DNA from: Favolaschia claudopus
Lineage: Eukaryota; Basidiomycota; Agaricomycetes; Agaricales; Mycenaceae
Assembly (NCBI GenBank): GCA_037176885.1
Contig: JAWWNJ010000091.1
Location: 744,001-808,000, forward strand
Reading direction: 5' to 3'
Length of the DNA stretch: 64,000 nt
Shown: piece by piece, positions 46,018 to 57,442 of the stretch
Layout: every line of letters starts with the position of its first letter
Numbering within the stretch: position 1 is the stretch's first letter
Translations under genes and position numbers: made by a program
The notes under the pieces: model-generated
Told to the model about the DNA's origin: nothing
The model's database searches: none
What the model saw: only the letters and a program-made list of their open reading frames with translations

Positions 46018-46399
46018 TGGGAAGGAGTAGTGGTGGATCGAGTTCAAGAACTTTTGGGCTTTAGCGCGCTAACTGGAATTGGCTTGTGATTTTTCTACAT
46101 CCACAACTCAACGTCACCATAACGCGATCACCCCGCTTCCGGCTTCCGGCTTCCGCTTAGCTTCTTGTGCTACCCGGTAATTTTCTGGTGCACCTCTAAA
46201 AAATTCTACGCGTGCTCAGAAGCGTCTCCAAGCATTCACGCCATGACCGATTGCCAGGTGTTTTTTCCCTGCTGAATTACCGGACGATAGCAGTCCTAAT
46301 TAGGAAAATGTCAGTGAAATCACATGCGGACCGGTTAGCCGGCGTTCTACTTGGTCCTTCAACTACTTCAAGCTACCGCCTTGCTTGTAACGTTACAAT
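46018..46399. promoter_or_regulatory. Bidirectional promoter of the two MFE-2 halves
   Basis: 382 bp between the start codons of two divergent genes whose products catalyse consecutive steps. A short tandem CCGGCTTCCGGCTTCCG lies at about 46137. No specific regulator site can be named from sequence alone. Confidence 0.5.
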
Positions 46400-47692
46400 A
46401 TGGCTTCCTCTGAGGACTCTGCTCTCGTCACTGAGGCGAAGAAAACCCGCAACGAACCAGTCACCTACAATTACGCGGAGGCAATTATCAGTGTTCATTT
46501 CGAGGTCCAAACATGCCAACGCTTTCTGTAGCGCGATATCATCCTATACAACCTCGGAATCGGCGCAACTGAGACCGACCTACAATGGGTTTACGAAGGA
46601 GACGACGAGTTCTCGCCTATTCCAACCTTCGGCGTCATCCCCCAATTTCCGGCCAGCATGGCGGTCCCACTTGACTGGCTTCCGGATTACAATCCAGTAA
46701 GCGCACTGTGAAGATTCGGCAAGTGTCAGATTTCCGACGCGTCTCAGGCCAAGCTTCTTCACGGGGAGCAATTTCTTAGTATCAAAGCACCCATCCCAAC
46801 CAGCGGACAATTGGTGAGCACGGCAAAGTAAGTGGGGATCGACACGGAAATCGCGTCCATCTGTTCAGCGTTGGATAGACTACTTGAAGTCCTGGACAAA
46901 GGCAAAGCCGCCGCTGTCACAATCGTTGTCGAGACCCGAGACACCTCTGGTCAACTCGTCACCGAAAACCAATCAACATTCTTTATTCGGGGTTCAGGTG
47001 GGTTTGGAGGACCCCGCGCCGGAGCAGGTGAATTCAATGTGTCGTTCTATCGTAGCCTTGCTTACAGTCTACATACTAGATAGGGGTGCCGCCACTGCAG
47101 AAAACGCCGTCCCCAAACGATCTCCTGATGCCGTCGTGGAGGAAAAGACTACGCCTTCTCAAGCAGCACTTTACCGGTATCTCTCATTTCCTTTGTCTCT
47201 GTATATCCGCTCAACGTGTATTCCAGGCTAAGTGGAGACTGGAATCCCCTGCACGTACGCAGAATTATACTCCCTTGATTGATTTCTTCTTACCTTGGAA
47301 ACAGATCCTTCCCGAATTCGCCGCAATCGGTGGTTTCAATAAACCAATCCTCCACGGGCTATGCTCAATGGGATTTTCCGGTAAACACGTCTTCCAGAAA
47401 TTCGGAGCCTACAAGGATATCAAAGTCAGGTATATGTTCCATGCCGTATTCTATGCTGCGCCTAAGAACTCGTCTTGTAGATTTGCGGGGGTCGTATATC
47501 CTGGAGAAACACTCGTTACAGAGATGTGGAAAGAAGGCCAGAAAGTCATATTCAGTAAGCTCAGGATGCCAGGTGCCGTGCAATTGATCCTGACGGTCTC
47601 GACCAGCCACCAAGGTGAAAGAAAGGGACTCAATCGTCTTGGCTTCCGCGGGAGCAACCCTCGTCGACGATGCAGACAAGGCGAAGTTGTGA
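46400..47692 (+). CDS. (2E)-enoyl-CoA hydratase 2, MaoC-like (PTS1 AKL)
   Basis: Hydrates trans-2-enoyl-CoA to (3R)-hydroxyacyl-CoA. Nine exons. The N-terminal hot-dog half contains [20 protein letters not shown] and [20 protein letters not shown]. The C-terminal half contains the hydratase 2 signature [11 protein letters not shown] with the Asp/His catalytic pair, then [20 protein letters not shown]. It ends in DDADKAKL, a PTS1. Where family members usually read NPLHIDP, the splice here gives NPLHILP; the catalytic Asp and His themselves are kept. The first intron (46481-46531) appears to use a GC donor. Size and ending match a stand-alone enzyme, not a fragment of a larger gene. Confidence 0.9.
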
Positions 47693-47848
47693 ATCGTGTA
47701 CACTGTGTACCACCAATAGTCTGCAGCATGTATTGTAGACTGTCAAGCTAAGAAACATCGGCGACTATTGACTACACGTTGGTCTAGATGACATCGAAGG
47801 GGGTAGAATGTATGATACATGATAAAATCCGGGGTATATTGATTCAAA

Positions 47849-50323
47849 TTAATGACATTGAGGAAGAAGGGTTGTGAACTCGTCCGCAGTACCAGGATAA
47901 AAGAAGAACGTCGTGCCAAGAATGACATAGAGCGCTGAACATATATGAGCAGGGAAGGAGATTCGAGTTCGTCGCACGTACACATGAGAATCATGCCTTC
48001 CAACCAATTTGACTTGCCGTCTTGCACAACATAGTTGACGGTCATTACTGCAAGAAGCCTTATCAACAGAGTAACAGAGGCAGACGATGATAAAGACAAA
48101 CCTGATAAGAATAGCGCAATAGATTCGAATGGATCGAAAAGAAGAGTCAAGGGTTTGTCAAGTATCCAACCAAGTACGGTGATGAAGCTAAAGAGTGCTA
48201 TGAGCACACGCTACAGATATACAATTGGAAAATGAACACACGGGATGACGAAAAGAGCAATTTGCTGAGCCAAACAATGATCAGACAGAGGAAGGAACTG
48301 ATTGAACGAATACTTACGATACTTGAACCAACAGCTACACCCAAACTCAACGTGAGTTTGTCTTTGACGGAAACCGTCACGGCGGTAACATGCTCTGTAA
48401 ACAAAGTCAGCTGAGAACCTCCTTCGAGTCAGTTGACTGACCTGCGGCATTGCCAACAATGGGGAGGAGAATGACACCAACGAATTCCTTGCTGATTTTG
48501 CCAGTATCGGTGAGACCGTCGATAGAATCAACAAGCCACTCGGCAGTAACGGCGACAAACTGGATGGCTTGTCAACCGACATTCAGTTATACTCTCAAAA
48601 CGTACGACGGTGACGACGGCCAATAGCCCAAGAGTCATAGCGAGGTTGAGTTGGGGTTCCTCTGCCTCTTCTTCTTCTTCCTCGTGCTCCTCGGCAGCAG
48701 TTTCGGTATCCGCAGGAGAAGCAGCATTACTAGCCAGTGTGTTGGAGCGAGCGGTGCTCGTACCGTCCGCTTTGACGTCCTTGTTTTTTTTCTCCTTGGG
48801 AGTATATCTAGTCGACTTGACAATATCTGCAGTAGTGTCCTCATAGAGAGTGGCATGCGAATATAGTTGGAAAAATAGGTAGGCAGCATAGACTGTGGAG
48901 AAATTAAGTGGATGCTCAACATACACGGCAATCACTGACTGAAGAGCAAGATGAGGGCGACCTGTGCGAGAGTCAGAACCAACATAGGATAAGAGGTAAA
49001 TACAAACGTACACCATGGCTGACTTTCAAAATATCCTGTCCAGAGTCGGGATCCGACTGAGGAGTGACAGAGAAGCGGAAGGCGTTGGGCAGGAGAATAG
49101 CGATGACACTGATGGTGAGCAACGAAGAATTGAGCTGCGTCGCACCTAGGGCGAGGTGAGCAAACAGCGATAACACGATGTGAAAACGTACCAAGTGCGA
49201 ACCCTTGCTCAGAGAATTTGATACCACCAGCAAAGAAACACATTCCGAGTACCAACACTATTATTAGAGTTCATCAACTTGGTTGTGGGCGCTTAAGCGT
49301 TGATGGTACTGACGCAAGTTACTCAGAATGGAACCCGTTACTGTAGAAGCGCAATCAGTAAGTTCATTAAGCGCGTTCGGCGTCAAAAAGAAGTGACATA
49401 CGAGAAGATTGTACGATTTGTAGTTCGCATTTGGTAAGTGCAATAATCTGATGACATGTCGGACACAAGTAGATAAGAGAAAAACAGTCCAGCATACAGC
49501 CACAATTAGTTCAACCCTTGAAGCAATGTAAGGGACAGCCAATGAGCAGAAATGATCAAAAGAACTCACGCATTTCCCTGATAGCAAGCGTGAGAAAAGT
49601 CAACATCAAAGACAATTGAGAAACATACGAGAGTAGCATTAAGCAGGCCGGCAAGAGTTTGGCCAACGCGCATAGACAATTCATCTGTTGCAAAGGCAAG
49701 CAACTTTGCTAGTGGTATGATGGCGAGGAAAGAGACTATTGCCACGAGTTTAACGCGCCTCCACTATGTCATTTTGGCGTCAGGTACTCACAAACGAAAA
49801 TGAGAGTATGTTGGTCCTTGTCTGCGAAGTTGAAGGCCCACTGAGAAACACGAGGTTAGCACACGAGTAGACGCCACACTAAGAAAAGGAAAGAAAGACT
49901 CGTACCGAGACTGGGATGAAAACAAGCAATAGATTAAGCCCTTGAAGCCGGTCAGATTCCCGGTCAAAAAGAGATGGACGGCCACATACATGACGCCATT
50001 AAGATAGACCTGATAGAACGAAAGACGCCGGGAGGGGGAGCGATCTTCCTCTCAGGAGTGAACAAAGACGTTGCAGCTCGGGCAAGGTCGAAACTTCGCC
50101 CAGGGCGTGGTGCATCTCCTGAGGTGGTTCTTCTTGTCCTGAGGGAAGTGCGAGTGTTGATTTTTTTCATAGGAATTGCATCGCTTGGGGGCGACGCTCC
50201 ATTCGCCCCATTGGCAGGAGACGAGGGTGGATCGACGAGGGGGTGTTCCGAACTAGTACCTTCAAGAGAGCCTGAAGTACTAAGGAAAGAAGATTCTAGA
50301 AACTGGGGGCGGAGCGTACCCAT
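47849..50323 (-). CDS. Vacuolar Ca2+/H+ antiporter (CAX/VCX1 family)
   Basis: Exchanges cytosolic Ca2+ for vacuolar protons. The model starts at 50323 (MGTLRPQFLESSFLSTSG) with a hydrophilic, Arg/Ser-rich N-terminus. About a dozen short exons encode roughly eleven membrane helices. Both halves of the cation-selectivity repeat are visible: LLNATLGNAVELIV and, in the second half, LLPIVGNAAEHVTAVTVSVK. An acidic loop (EEHEEEEEEAEEPQ) lies between the halves, as in other fungal exchangers. The C-terminal helices include LTLSLGVAVGSS and YVILGTTFFFYPG. The acidic loop and the two GNAxE motifs make the family assignment firm; exact exon borders in 49000-49960 are approximate. Confidence 0.88.
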
Positions 50324-51796
50324 GTAAATCGGAAAGACGAGACGACGCCGCAAGGCAGTTAAAGGGAAACCGTGGAAGGGAGGAGGAGCTGTGAGCAGGC
50401 AATTTGCAGTCAATCATGGTTATGCCATCACATCAAAACTATTTACGTAACTCAGCAGCTATCTCGACATACCGCGGAATCAACTTTTTTACTCTTGGAC
50501 GCCCAAGCAACTTGGCGACCGTTTATATTTAACCACAGGCCCTACTCGGCGCTGCTTTAATTTCTGCTTTTTGCTTCACCCTCGTCGCGAGCCAGCTCTG
50601 AGCCTCTGTTCAATCTTGTTCACATCCACCTTCATTCCCGAAAAGGCATCTAAAGCTGTTGAATGTTCACTCAGGCTGTCGCGAGTCGCGACCCGTCGGG
50701 TGAATTCAATCTCTCTCAACTCCGACTCGGGGGAATCATGAATGTGTACGCACAGGATTAGTCTCGTAAACAAGACTTTATAAACTTTTTTGAAGATAGT
50801 CGTTCAAACGTATATAAAGTCTTGGACGTATGAGGGGGGTCGGCTGAGAAGCGACAATTGATGGCTCGGCTTGATCACGGCGTCCATTCTAGGAAAGTCG
50901 CCCTGATGCCATCACACAGCGAAAGCTTTGTGCGCTCGCGTTGCGCTCGATGGCAAAGTTCACCGCTAAAACTGAGCTGTATCAAGGTAGATCTCGTTTT
51001 TAAAGTAGAACCGCATAATATCTTGCTACTTGTTCGCCGACAGCTTGTAAATCGCGTATAAACATGTTTTCACTGACAATGAAAGAAGATTTGACTTCAA
51101 GCCACTGCTAAAACGAAATTATTTGCCTCACAGTGTGCACACAGTACCCCGAACATATATATGAGGCTCAGAGGGCCACCAGTATGCTCAGAGGTATCGA
51201 AAGTCGGAGCAGTTGCCTGATTTAGCAGAGTTTCCCAATTTGGCAGGGTTTCCAAATGGAGTGAATTTCAAACTCCGCAGTGATCGATGTCGCTCCTCCA
51301 CGGGACCCCTTAACAAATCCGTGACTAGCACAGGATGTGACTGTGCACTTAGTACTTGACTGCTGCGGAAAACTACCTCGCCTTGTCCGACACATCGCAA
51401 AACCAGGAGAAAGTCCGCGATTTCGGCCAGACAGCATCTAAGCTTCTTTTCTAGGGAAACACTCTCGCTCTCTCTCAGCAAAGATTCTACGCGGCTTAGC
51501 AGGAGTGCGCAAGAATACATATCCTGACTCTTATCCATACGCTCTCGGACGACGACTGAGGCGGTTGGCGATGACATCCATATGCAGATGCCAATCCAAA
51601 TCTCATCTCATGTCTGCACGGCTCGCTTATAAGTCCGCATGTTCTTTATTCCCTGAACGCGTTTGTTGCGTTTTTTCTTTGGGTTTGAACTTTGGAGCAA
51701 GGAATCACCGCCGCAATCCCGGTAGGCAACAGCAGACACCCACATCAGGCAGTAAGTACCGGCGATAAGTTCCTGAACTTAGACTGTAGAGGTGTA
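50324..51796. other. Intergenic, about 1.5 kb, left flank of transposon
   Basis: No supported gene. Open frames at 51188-51577 (minus) and 51505-51768 (plus) overlap and lack motifs. The interval ends in the TA dinucleotide duplicated by the transposon. Confidence 0.5.
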
Positions 51797-54453
51797 CAGT
51801 CGAATTCCTAATAACCCATACCCCTCGGTGGACGTCCGAAGTATGGGTTAGAGAGTGATATGGGTTACGAAAATAATCGATTTTCCTGACATTTAATTAC
51901 GTAATACAAGAGTACGCAATTTATTTTCCTTTTTCTGCCGCAATCCGGCTAAAGTAGTCAGTCATTTGAGTGTCACGCATGGTCTTCATGTCCTCCAGAC
52001 GTGTAGACCGACCGAATCTCCCCAACACTTCCTCCATTTCACGGGAAAAATCATCATCTCGATCCGACACGTAGTCGCGAAGGGTCGACACCGCCTCCAA
52101 GGCCCGCACGCGCGAGATCATCGGCTTGGGAGCAGCAGTGTCCTCGTCGTCGCCACCGTTGATCTCAAGACTCTGCTCTTGGTTGCGCTTCGTGGTGACC
52201 GCTTCGTAAATGTCTTCCTCTGTTGACTCATCTAATCTCGTGCCTTCACCAGGAACGTCAAGGAGCTCGTCAAGATTCATAGCGGCTCCTGCGCGAAGAA
52301 ACCCTGTCGCCCGTAGCTGGTGGACGACCTTCTCCAACTCCAGCTCCGCGTCCTTGACACCATTGAAGCTGTTGTCAGCCGCCGGAGGATTCGAAGTCTT
52401 GATTGCAGTGACAGGACCATGAATGGAGTTGTCGGAGGAAGGAAGGGATGTGAGACTGGAGAGGGAGGAAGAACGCGACCGCGGAGAGGCCGTAGAGTTA
52501 CCGGTTGGGTCTGCGAGAAGTGAATCCGGTAAAATGCCTGTCTTCTTCCAGCAATTGAATATTGTTTGTTGCGTGACCTCCTTCCACGCAACATCTGCCA
52601 TCCGCATCGCTTCAAGCTGATTGAGTTCGTAGATTTCGTTGGGCGGCACATTGGCTTCATAACGATCAAGCGCACGCTCCATGTAAAGCCGACGGTAATG
52701 GGCTTTGAAACACCGAATGATACCGGCGTCGGCAGGTTGAATGTGGGAGGTGAGATTGGGGCTAAAGTTCTTCACCCGAATGTTCGTGAGTCTCTTTGGA
52801 GGCTGGTGGCCGGAGAAATTGTCTTGAAGCAGCAAAACATGACGACCCTCGCGGCGTAGAATTTTGTCCCAATTGCGCAGAAACTCCTGATAGAGTTTTG
52901 TGGTCATCCACGCCTTCGCATTATGGTCGTAATAAAATCCGAGCTGAGCACCTGTCTTCTTTTGAAACGCTCGCGGCCGACAGGCTTTACCAATCACATG
53001 CGGTATGAGAGTTTCGCTCCCATCAGCATTCATGGTCAGCGCATAAGTCAGCCGTTTCTTGCTGCCTTTCACGCCGGCCATCTGACTGGTCATCAAACCG
53101 CGATCCGGAGGCATCCTGAATTCGATGAGGCCAAGAACACCTAAAGATATGAAAAGACCTTACGCCCAAAACAGACCAGTCTCATCCATATTGAAAATGT
53201 CCTTGAGACGGTAACCATATTTCTCAATCAGTGCGCGCATCCTCTGCCGTTCCGCTTCCACGTCAGCCGGATCTACGGACCCTGCCTCGCCATGCCGCTT
53301 GAATTCTTTCAACCCACAACGCTTCTTGAAAGAGCGCAGCCACCCGTCACTCAACTCCAAACGGTCCTCCTTTGGCACACCAGCCATATCCGCAAAGCGA
53401 GTCCACTTCTGCCGCAAGAGCTCGCCGGTCAGCTGCACCTTATCCGACATGGCTTTGGCGACGAAAAGCTCCAGCATCTCATCAATCTCTGGATACTCCA
53501 CCTGTCTCAGCCTTTTAGCCATTGGAGCGCCATGGCCTTTCGTGACTGCCTCAGCGTACCGCTCCCGCCAACTCGATTCACCTTTGACCCAATCCGCAAT
53601 CAACGGTTGCTTGATGGTCAGATTCGGGTACAGAGGGTTGAAATGCTTCGCGGTTTTTGTCTGGTTACGGCCGTTTGCGTGGTACCAATCCAATATTTCT
53701 ATACGCTGCTGCAGCGTGGCATTTTCTCTTTTCGTGAATACGGGCTGCTTTAGCTTTGCTTTCTTTGCATTGCCGGAGCCAGATGCAATGGCAGCGCTTT
53801 TGACGGGCTCTAACGATGGTCAGCATGGCTATTCTCTATCAATTTGGGCGGCGCACTCTTCTTTTTCTTGCTTATTTCTGGAGCCGCTGGTACGGCTTTC
53901 GGTGCCTGCAACTGTTTCGGCTCATCCGCTAGTGTCTGCAAGCTGTCGACAATCCTCTTTTCTTTTGAATTGAGACGCGCAAGTGCACGGTCGACATCCG
54001 ATGCTGCATCAAGTTTGTCCATCAGGTCTTTTTCATCGACGTCGTTTCCCTCGTCATCGAGCCACTGCTCATCTGCGGCAGGTATTTTCTCCTTCTTTTG
54101 CAGCCTGGCCAACAGCGAGTCTCTTTTGAGCTTAATCTTGCCTTGAAATTTTTCGAATCCTCGCTTCAACGAGGCGAGAGTAGGGGGCATGGTGGTCAGA
54201 GAGCCACAGACAATCGGATCACTTTTAAACTATCGAGTACGTCTTCGATTGTCCGGGACTGAGCGCTCAAAGTTACATATATTTAGCATTAAATGTGCGC
54301 CACCTATGGGTTTTTCGCGCTCAAAAACCATGGATTATGGGGTACTGCAATTGTATGGGTTTTCATTGGGAACGAGGTGCGTGGACGGGCAAAATGTATG
54401 GGTTTGAAGGAATTATGGGTTACCACGGCTATGGGTTATGTGGAATTCGACTG
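51797..54453 (-). mobile_element. Fot1/Pogo-like Tc1-mariner superfamily DNA transposon, complete
   Basis: 2657 bp element flanked on both sides by TA (51795-51796 and 54454-54455), the target duplication of this superfamily. The ends are inverted repeats: CAGTCGAATTCC is perfect at both termini, then the match continues imperfectly through ATAACCCATA. Subterminal zones carry repeated TATGGGTT motifs: three on the left and five on the right, counting both strands. The single gene inside encodes a full-length transposase without in-frame stops, so the copy may be active or recently active. Confidence 0.92.
51921..54190 (-). CDS. Pogo/Fot1-type transposase with CENP-B HTH and DDE domain
   Basis: Mediates cut-and-paste transposition. 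Three exons: 54190 to about 53866, about 53816 to 53162, and about 53114 to 51921. The N-terminal part is Lys-rich with a coiled coil. The DNA-binding part follows (LQQRIEILDWYHANGRNQTK, then IADWVKGESSWRERY and a CENP-B-type HTH ending SDGWLRSFKKRCGL). The catalytic core shows the acidic residues in order: FNMDETGLFW, LLLQDNFSGHQ and HIQPADAGIIRCF. MPPDRGLMTSQMAG lies between the first two. The C-terminus is acidic and ends in EKGK. All three catalytic aspartates are intact. Confidence 0.92.
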
Positions 54454-54459
54454 TATCTG

Positions 54460-54932
54460 TTCCAACGCTCGCAAAATACACGCTCACGGAGGTTGTCCGT
54501 GTACTCACTCTATCATGATGCCGCCGATCTCATACAGCAACTACTGGCGTTGGTGGACTCGGATTGTAGAGCCGTGTATCTGCGCAAAAATCTCTCTATC
54601 AAGCATAGCACCTCAACAGGTCAACTATTCCAACACTCGCAAAATGCACGCTCACGGACAACCTCCGTGTACTCATTTTTATCATGATTCAGATGCCGCC
54701 GTTCTCAGCAGAATCTCTCCGTCAAGCACAGCACTTCAACAGGTAAACTATTCCAACGCCCGCAAAATACACCTTCACGGACAACGTCCACATACTCAAC
54801 TTCATCACGATGCCACGGTTCTCAATCTCAGTCGATAAAACACTCAGATTCTTGATGCAATGCATTGCGGACGATGCCGCTGTTCTCAATCTCGATGAAC
54901 CACTCAGAGATTCTTGATGTGATGCATTGCGG
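54460..54932 (+). repeat. Imperfect tandem repeats beside the transposon
   Basis: Three diverged copies of a unit that begins TTCCAAC(G/A)C(T/C)CGCAAAAT start at 54460, 54628 and 54751; the first is about 45 bp longer. Each carries CACGCTCACGGA or CACCTTCACGGA, a CCGTGTACTCA-like string and TCATGATGCC-like sequence. At the right end a different unit of about 60 bp, GTTCTCAATCTC followed by TTCTTGATG and ATGCATTGCGG, occurs twice (about 54810 and 54873). No protein frame runs through the array. Confidence 0.75.
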
Positions 54933-55017
54933 TGAGGTCCTAATGACTTAGCAATAAAGTATGTACAAACCATGTTCCCCTTGTAACCTAACGATCAAAA
55001 GAACTTTTTTGTACAAT

Positions 55018-57297
55018 TTAACCCTGGTAAGCGAAGGAAACTGCCCCATACAATCCATCCTCATGTCCCAACATTCCATGCCCGTACAAGATCTATAAGA
55101 AAGGAAACAGTGAGTCAAAGCAAAATGAGGCAACCCAGAAACCATCTTACCTCCATCTTCCGTGCATGCCAACCAATCCCGCTGCTCACGTTGCCGTTCG
55201 CATCAGAAAGTTGGTCGAGATACCGTCGCCACGGATGCCCCTTCTCAAGGTCGCGCCGCAGCACCCCATCGATCCAACCACTAGCCGTATCGACATACCA
55301 TCCCCGCCCGCCCTTACTCCTAACAATCCGCCACGCACCGGCACCAATGCCCAAAGCATTGAGCATCGCAGGCGACAGCTCAATGACGCGTAGCCGCGTT
55401 GGGGGCGGCGCCGGGGGTGCGTTGGGCGCGGACAAGCTGAAGGAGAAAGGCGGCGTGCAGAGCGGTCGGATGATGTGCGTGTGCAGAGCAATAGACGACA
55501 TGCGCACGGCGTCCCGTGCGCCGCCGGCCCGCAAGCCACAGTCGAGCTCCGGCGACGTGCCCGAGAGCGTCAACACCTCCACGTTCGCCGCCTTTGTCCG
55601 AAGGAGGTCCGCGATCGCGCGGAGGTCGAGGTTGGGGATGTGGGAGAGGCCGAGCGAGCGTAAGGACGGTTGTGGGCTGACCTTCGCAAGAAGCGTTTTG
55701 GTTAATGGGGCGCTGGACAGATCGAGATACACCATATTCCCCGACAGGAAACAAGGTGCTTGCGTGAAAATCTCAGATAGATTGTCCTCCGATAGCGGAG
55801 AAGTATATGTTACGTCGCCATAGAGGTTGAGTTCTTTGAGTCCAGCAGTGGTCGGAGACCTGACCAGTAAATCCGTGATGCTATCGCCCGTCAACTTGAT
55901 GCAACGGGCGAGAGCCAAGGATTGTAATTGGACAGTAGGTGAAGCCCCGATGCTGAACAGAAGTTCGGGGCTTACACGCGTACCGGAAAGATCAAGATGG
56001 GTGAGGTTGGGGAAGGCGAGAACGAAGGTGGACAGAGTCCGAGACGCGACGCTTTTTACACCGCGCATCCCGAGACGTTGTAGACCTGGGAAAATTAATG
56101 GTTCGTCCACACGGGGGGACGATGTGACCTCCTCTGTGCCGTCTACAGGAAGTAGATGCGCAGCAGCAAATTCGTCGAGTGCGTTAACGAACACCGAGCT
56201 GATGCAGCCGGTGAGGTCAACGGCCATAAGCTCGCGACAGTCTCGTCGCCGCTCACGATCCTCTTCGTCGCCATCGTGCGTCTCGATCAACGCACGGCCT
56301 CGGCTCGGCCGCCCCCGTCCTCGCGACGGAGTTCCACGCAAGAATAGCTCGTTGAGAATCCGAAGATTCAGAGAGCCATCCATGAATTCCGTGGCGCCGA
56401 AGACGAGTAAATTAGGCATTTCCTAAATTACACTGAGATGAGTTCCGAGGACAAGAAATAATCAGAAAAATCGAACCTTAATGATAGCCTCGACTCTGTG
56501 GGACGTGACGAAAGGGCTATTAACACCCTCTTCCACAGAGCGACGCATGCCCAATGTCCGAAAATGGTTGAAGTCCAGATGGCGTACGAAGCGACCGGGG
56601 CGAGGGTCGGATGGAGTGGGAACTTCGGAGTCATTAGCGAGAACCCTCAAGACAGAAGTTAAGCATTCGACATACCATATACACCGAGGTCTTGGTCGAG
56701 CAACGTTTGTAGTGCGTCACTGATGGAGCGCATAAGTTTCCAACGGGCTGGTGATTTGCTTTTGGGGCGGATACGGCGGGGACTCGGCTCGCGAGAGGCG
56801 ACGGGGGAGAGCAATTCGAGAGGAATAGACTCATCCGGGGCACCGAGGCAGAAAAGAATGCGCTCTTCGAGCGCTTTTGCGGCCTCGCTTGTGGGGATAT
56901 TCCCCGTAGCAAGGGCAGCTGCCTGGGTGGCAGCACGAACGCAAGAATCCATAACCATATCCACAGTCTCTTCAGAATAATCCCAAGCGATCTCCTCGAC
57001 CATGGAGAGGAACGAGCGAGGGAGCCGGACCTCCAGTTTGTCCCAGAGCCAGGGCTTTGCGGCGTCGTACCAAGCGTGGTTCACCAGACAGAGTTGGGCG
57101 AGGGTACGCCGTGCCACGGGTTCTGGCCAGCTTGAAGCGGGCATAGACGAGGGAAGGGCGGTGGGTGCACCATGATCCTCAGTGGGCAAGGGGTCGAGGG
57201 AGTGGATAGGGGATGGGATGCAGCTGGAGTGGATGTAGGCGCAGATTGCGAGGAGCAGCTCCGGTGGGTAGCGGGAGTCGGAGTGGGCAGACATCAT
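55018..57297 (-). CDS. F-box-like protein with leucine-rich region
   Basis: Four exons. The first starts MMSAHSDSRYPPELLLAICA, an F-box-like opening interrupted by a Pro/Ser-rich loop before LAQLCLVNHAWYDAAKPWLW, the usual second half of the motif. The second exon includes RFVRHLDFNHFRTLGMR, and the long third exon (about 56419-55150) carries leucine-rich repeats such as LQRLGMRGV, LTHLDLSGTRVS, LQSLALARCIKLT and LKELNLYGD. A last small exon adds ILYGHGMLGHEDGLYGAVSF and the stop at 55018. Likely an SCF substrate adaptor that binds through the leucine-rich arc; its substrate cannot be guessed. The third exon is unusually GC-rich, with Arg- and Pro-rich insertions. Confidence 0.82.
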
Positions 57298-57442
57298 CGA
57301 AGAGATCTTGTGCAGTGTCGACTTATATTCAAAGCTCGGAACGGAACCTAACCATAGCACGCAATAACGATTTCGTATTTTATAACGGTTTCGCATCATC
57401 GTTCGTCTGGGGTAGTATCTCCATTTAGCCCGAATTTGATCA

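Noticed and set aside
46137..46155. Short CCGGCTTCCGG tandem considered as a regulator site
   Set aside because: Two adjacent copies of a 7-base word can arise by slippage, and it does not recur in the other promoters of the set.
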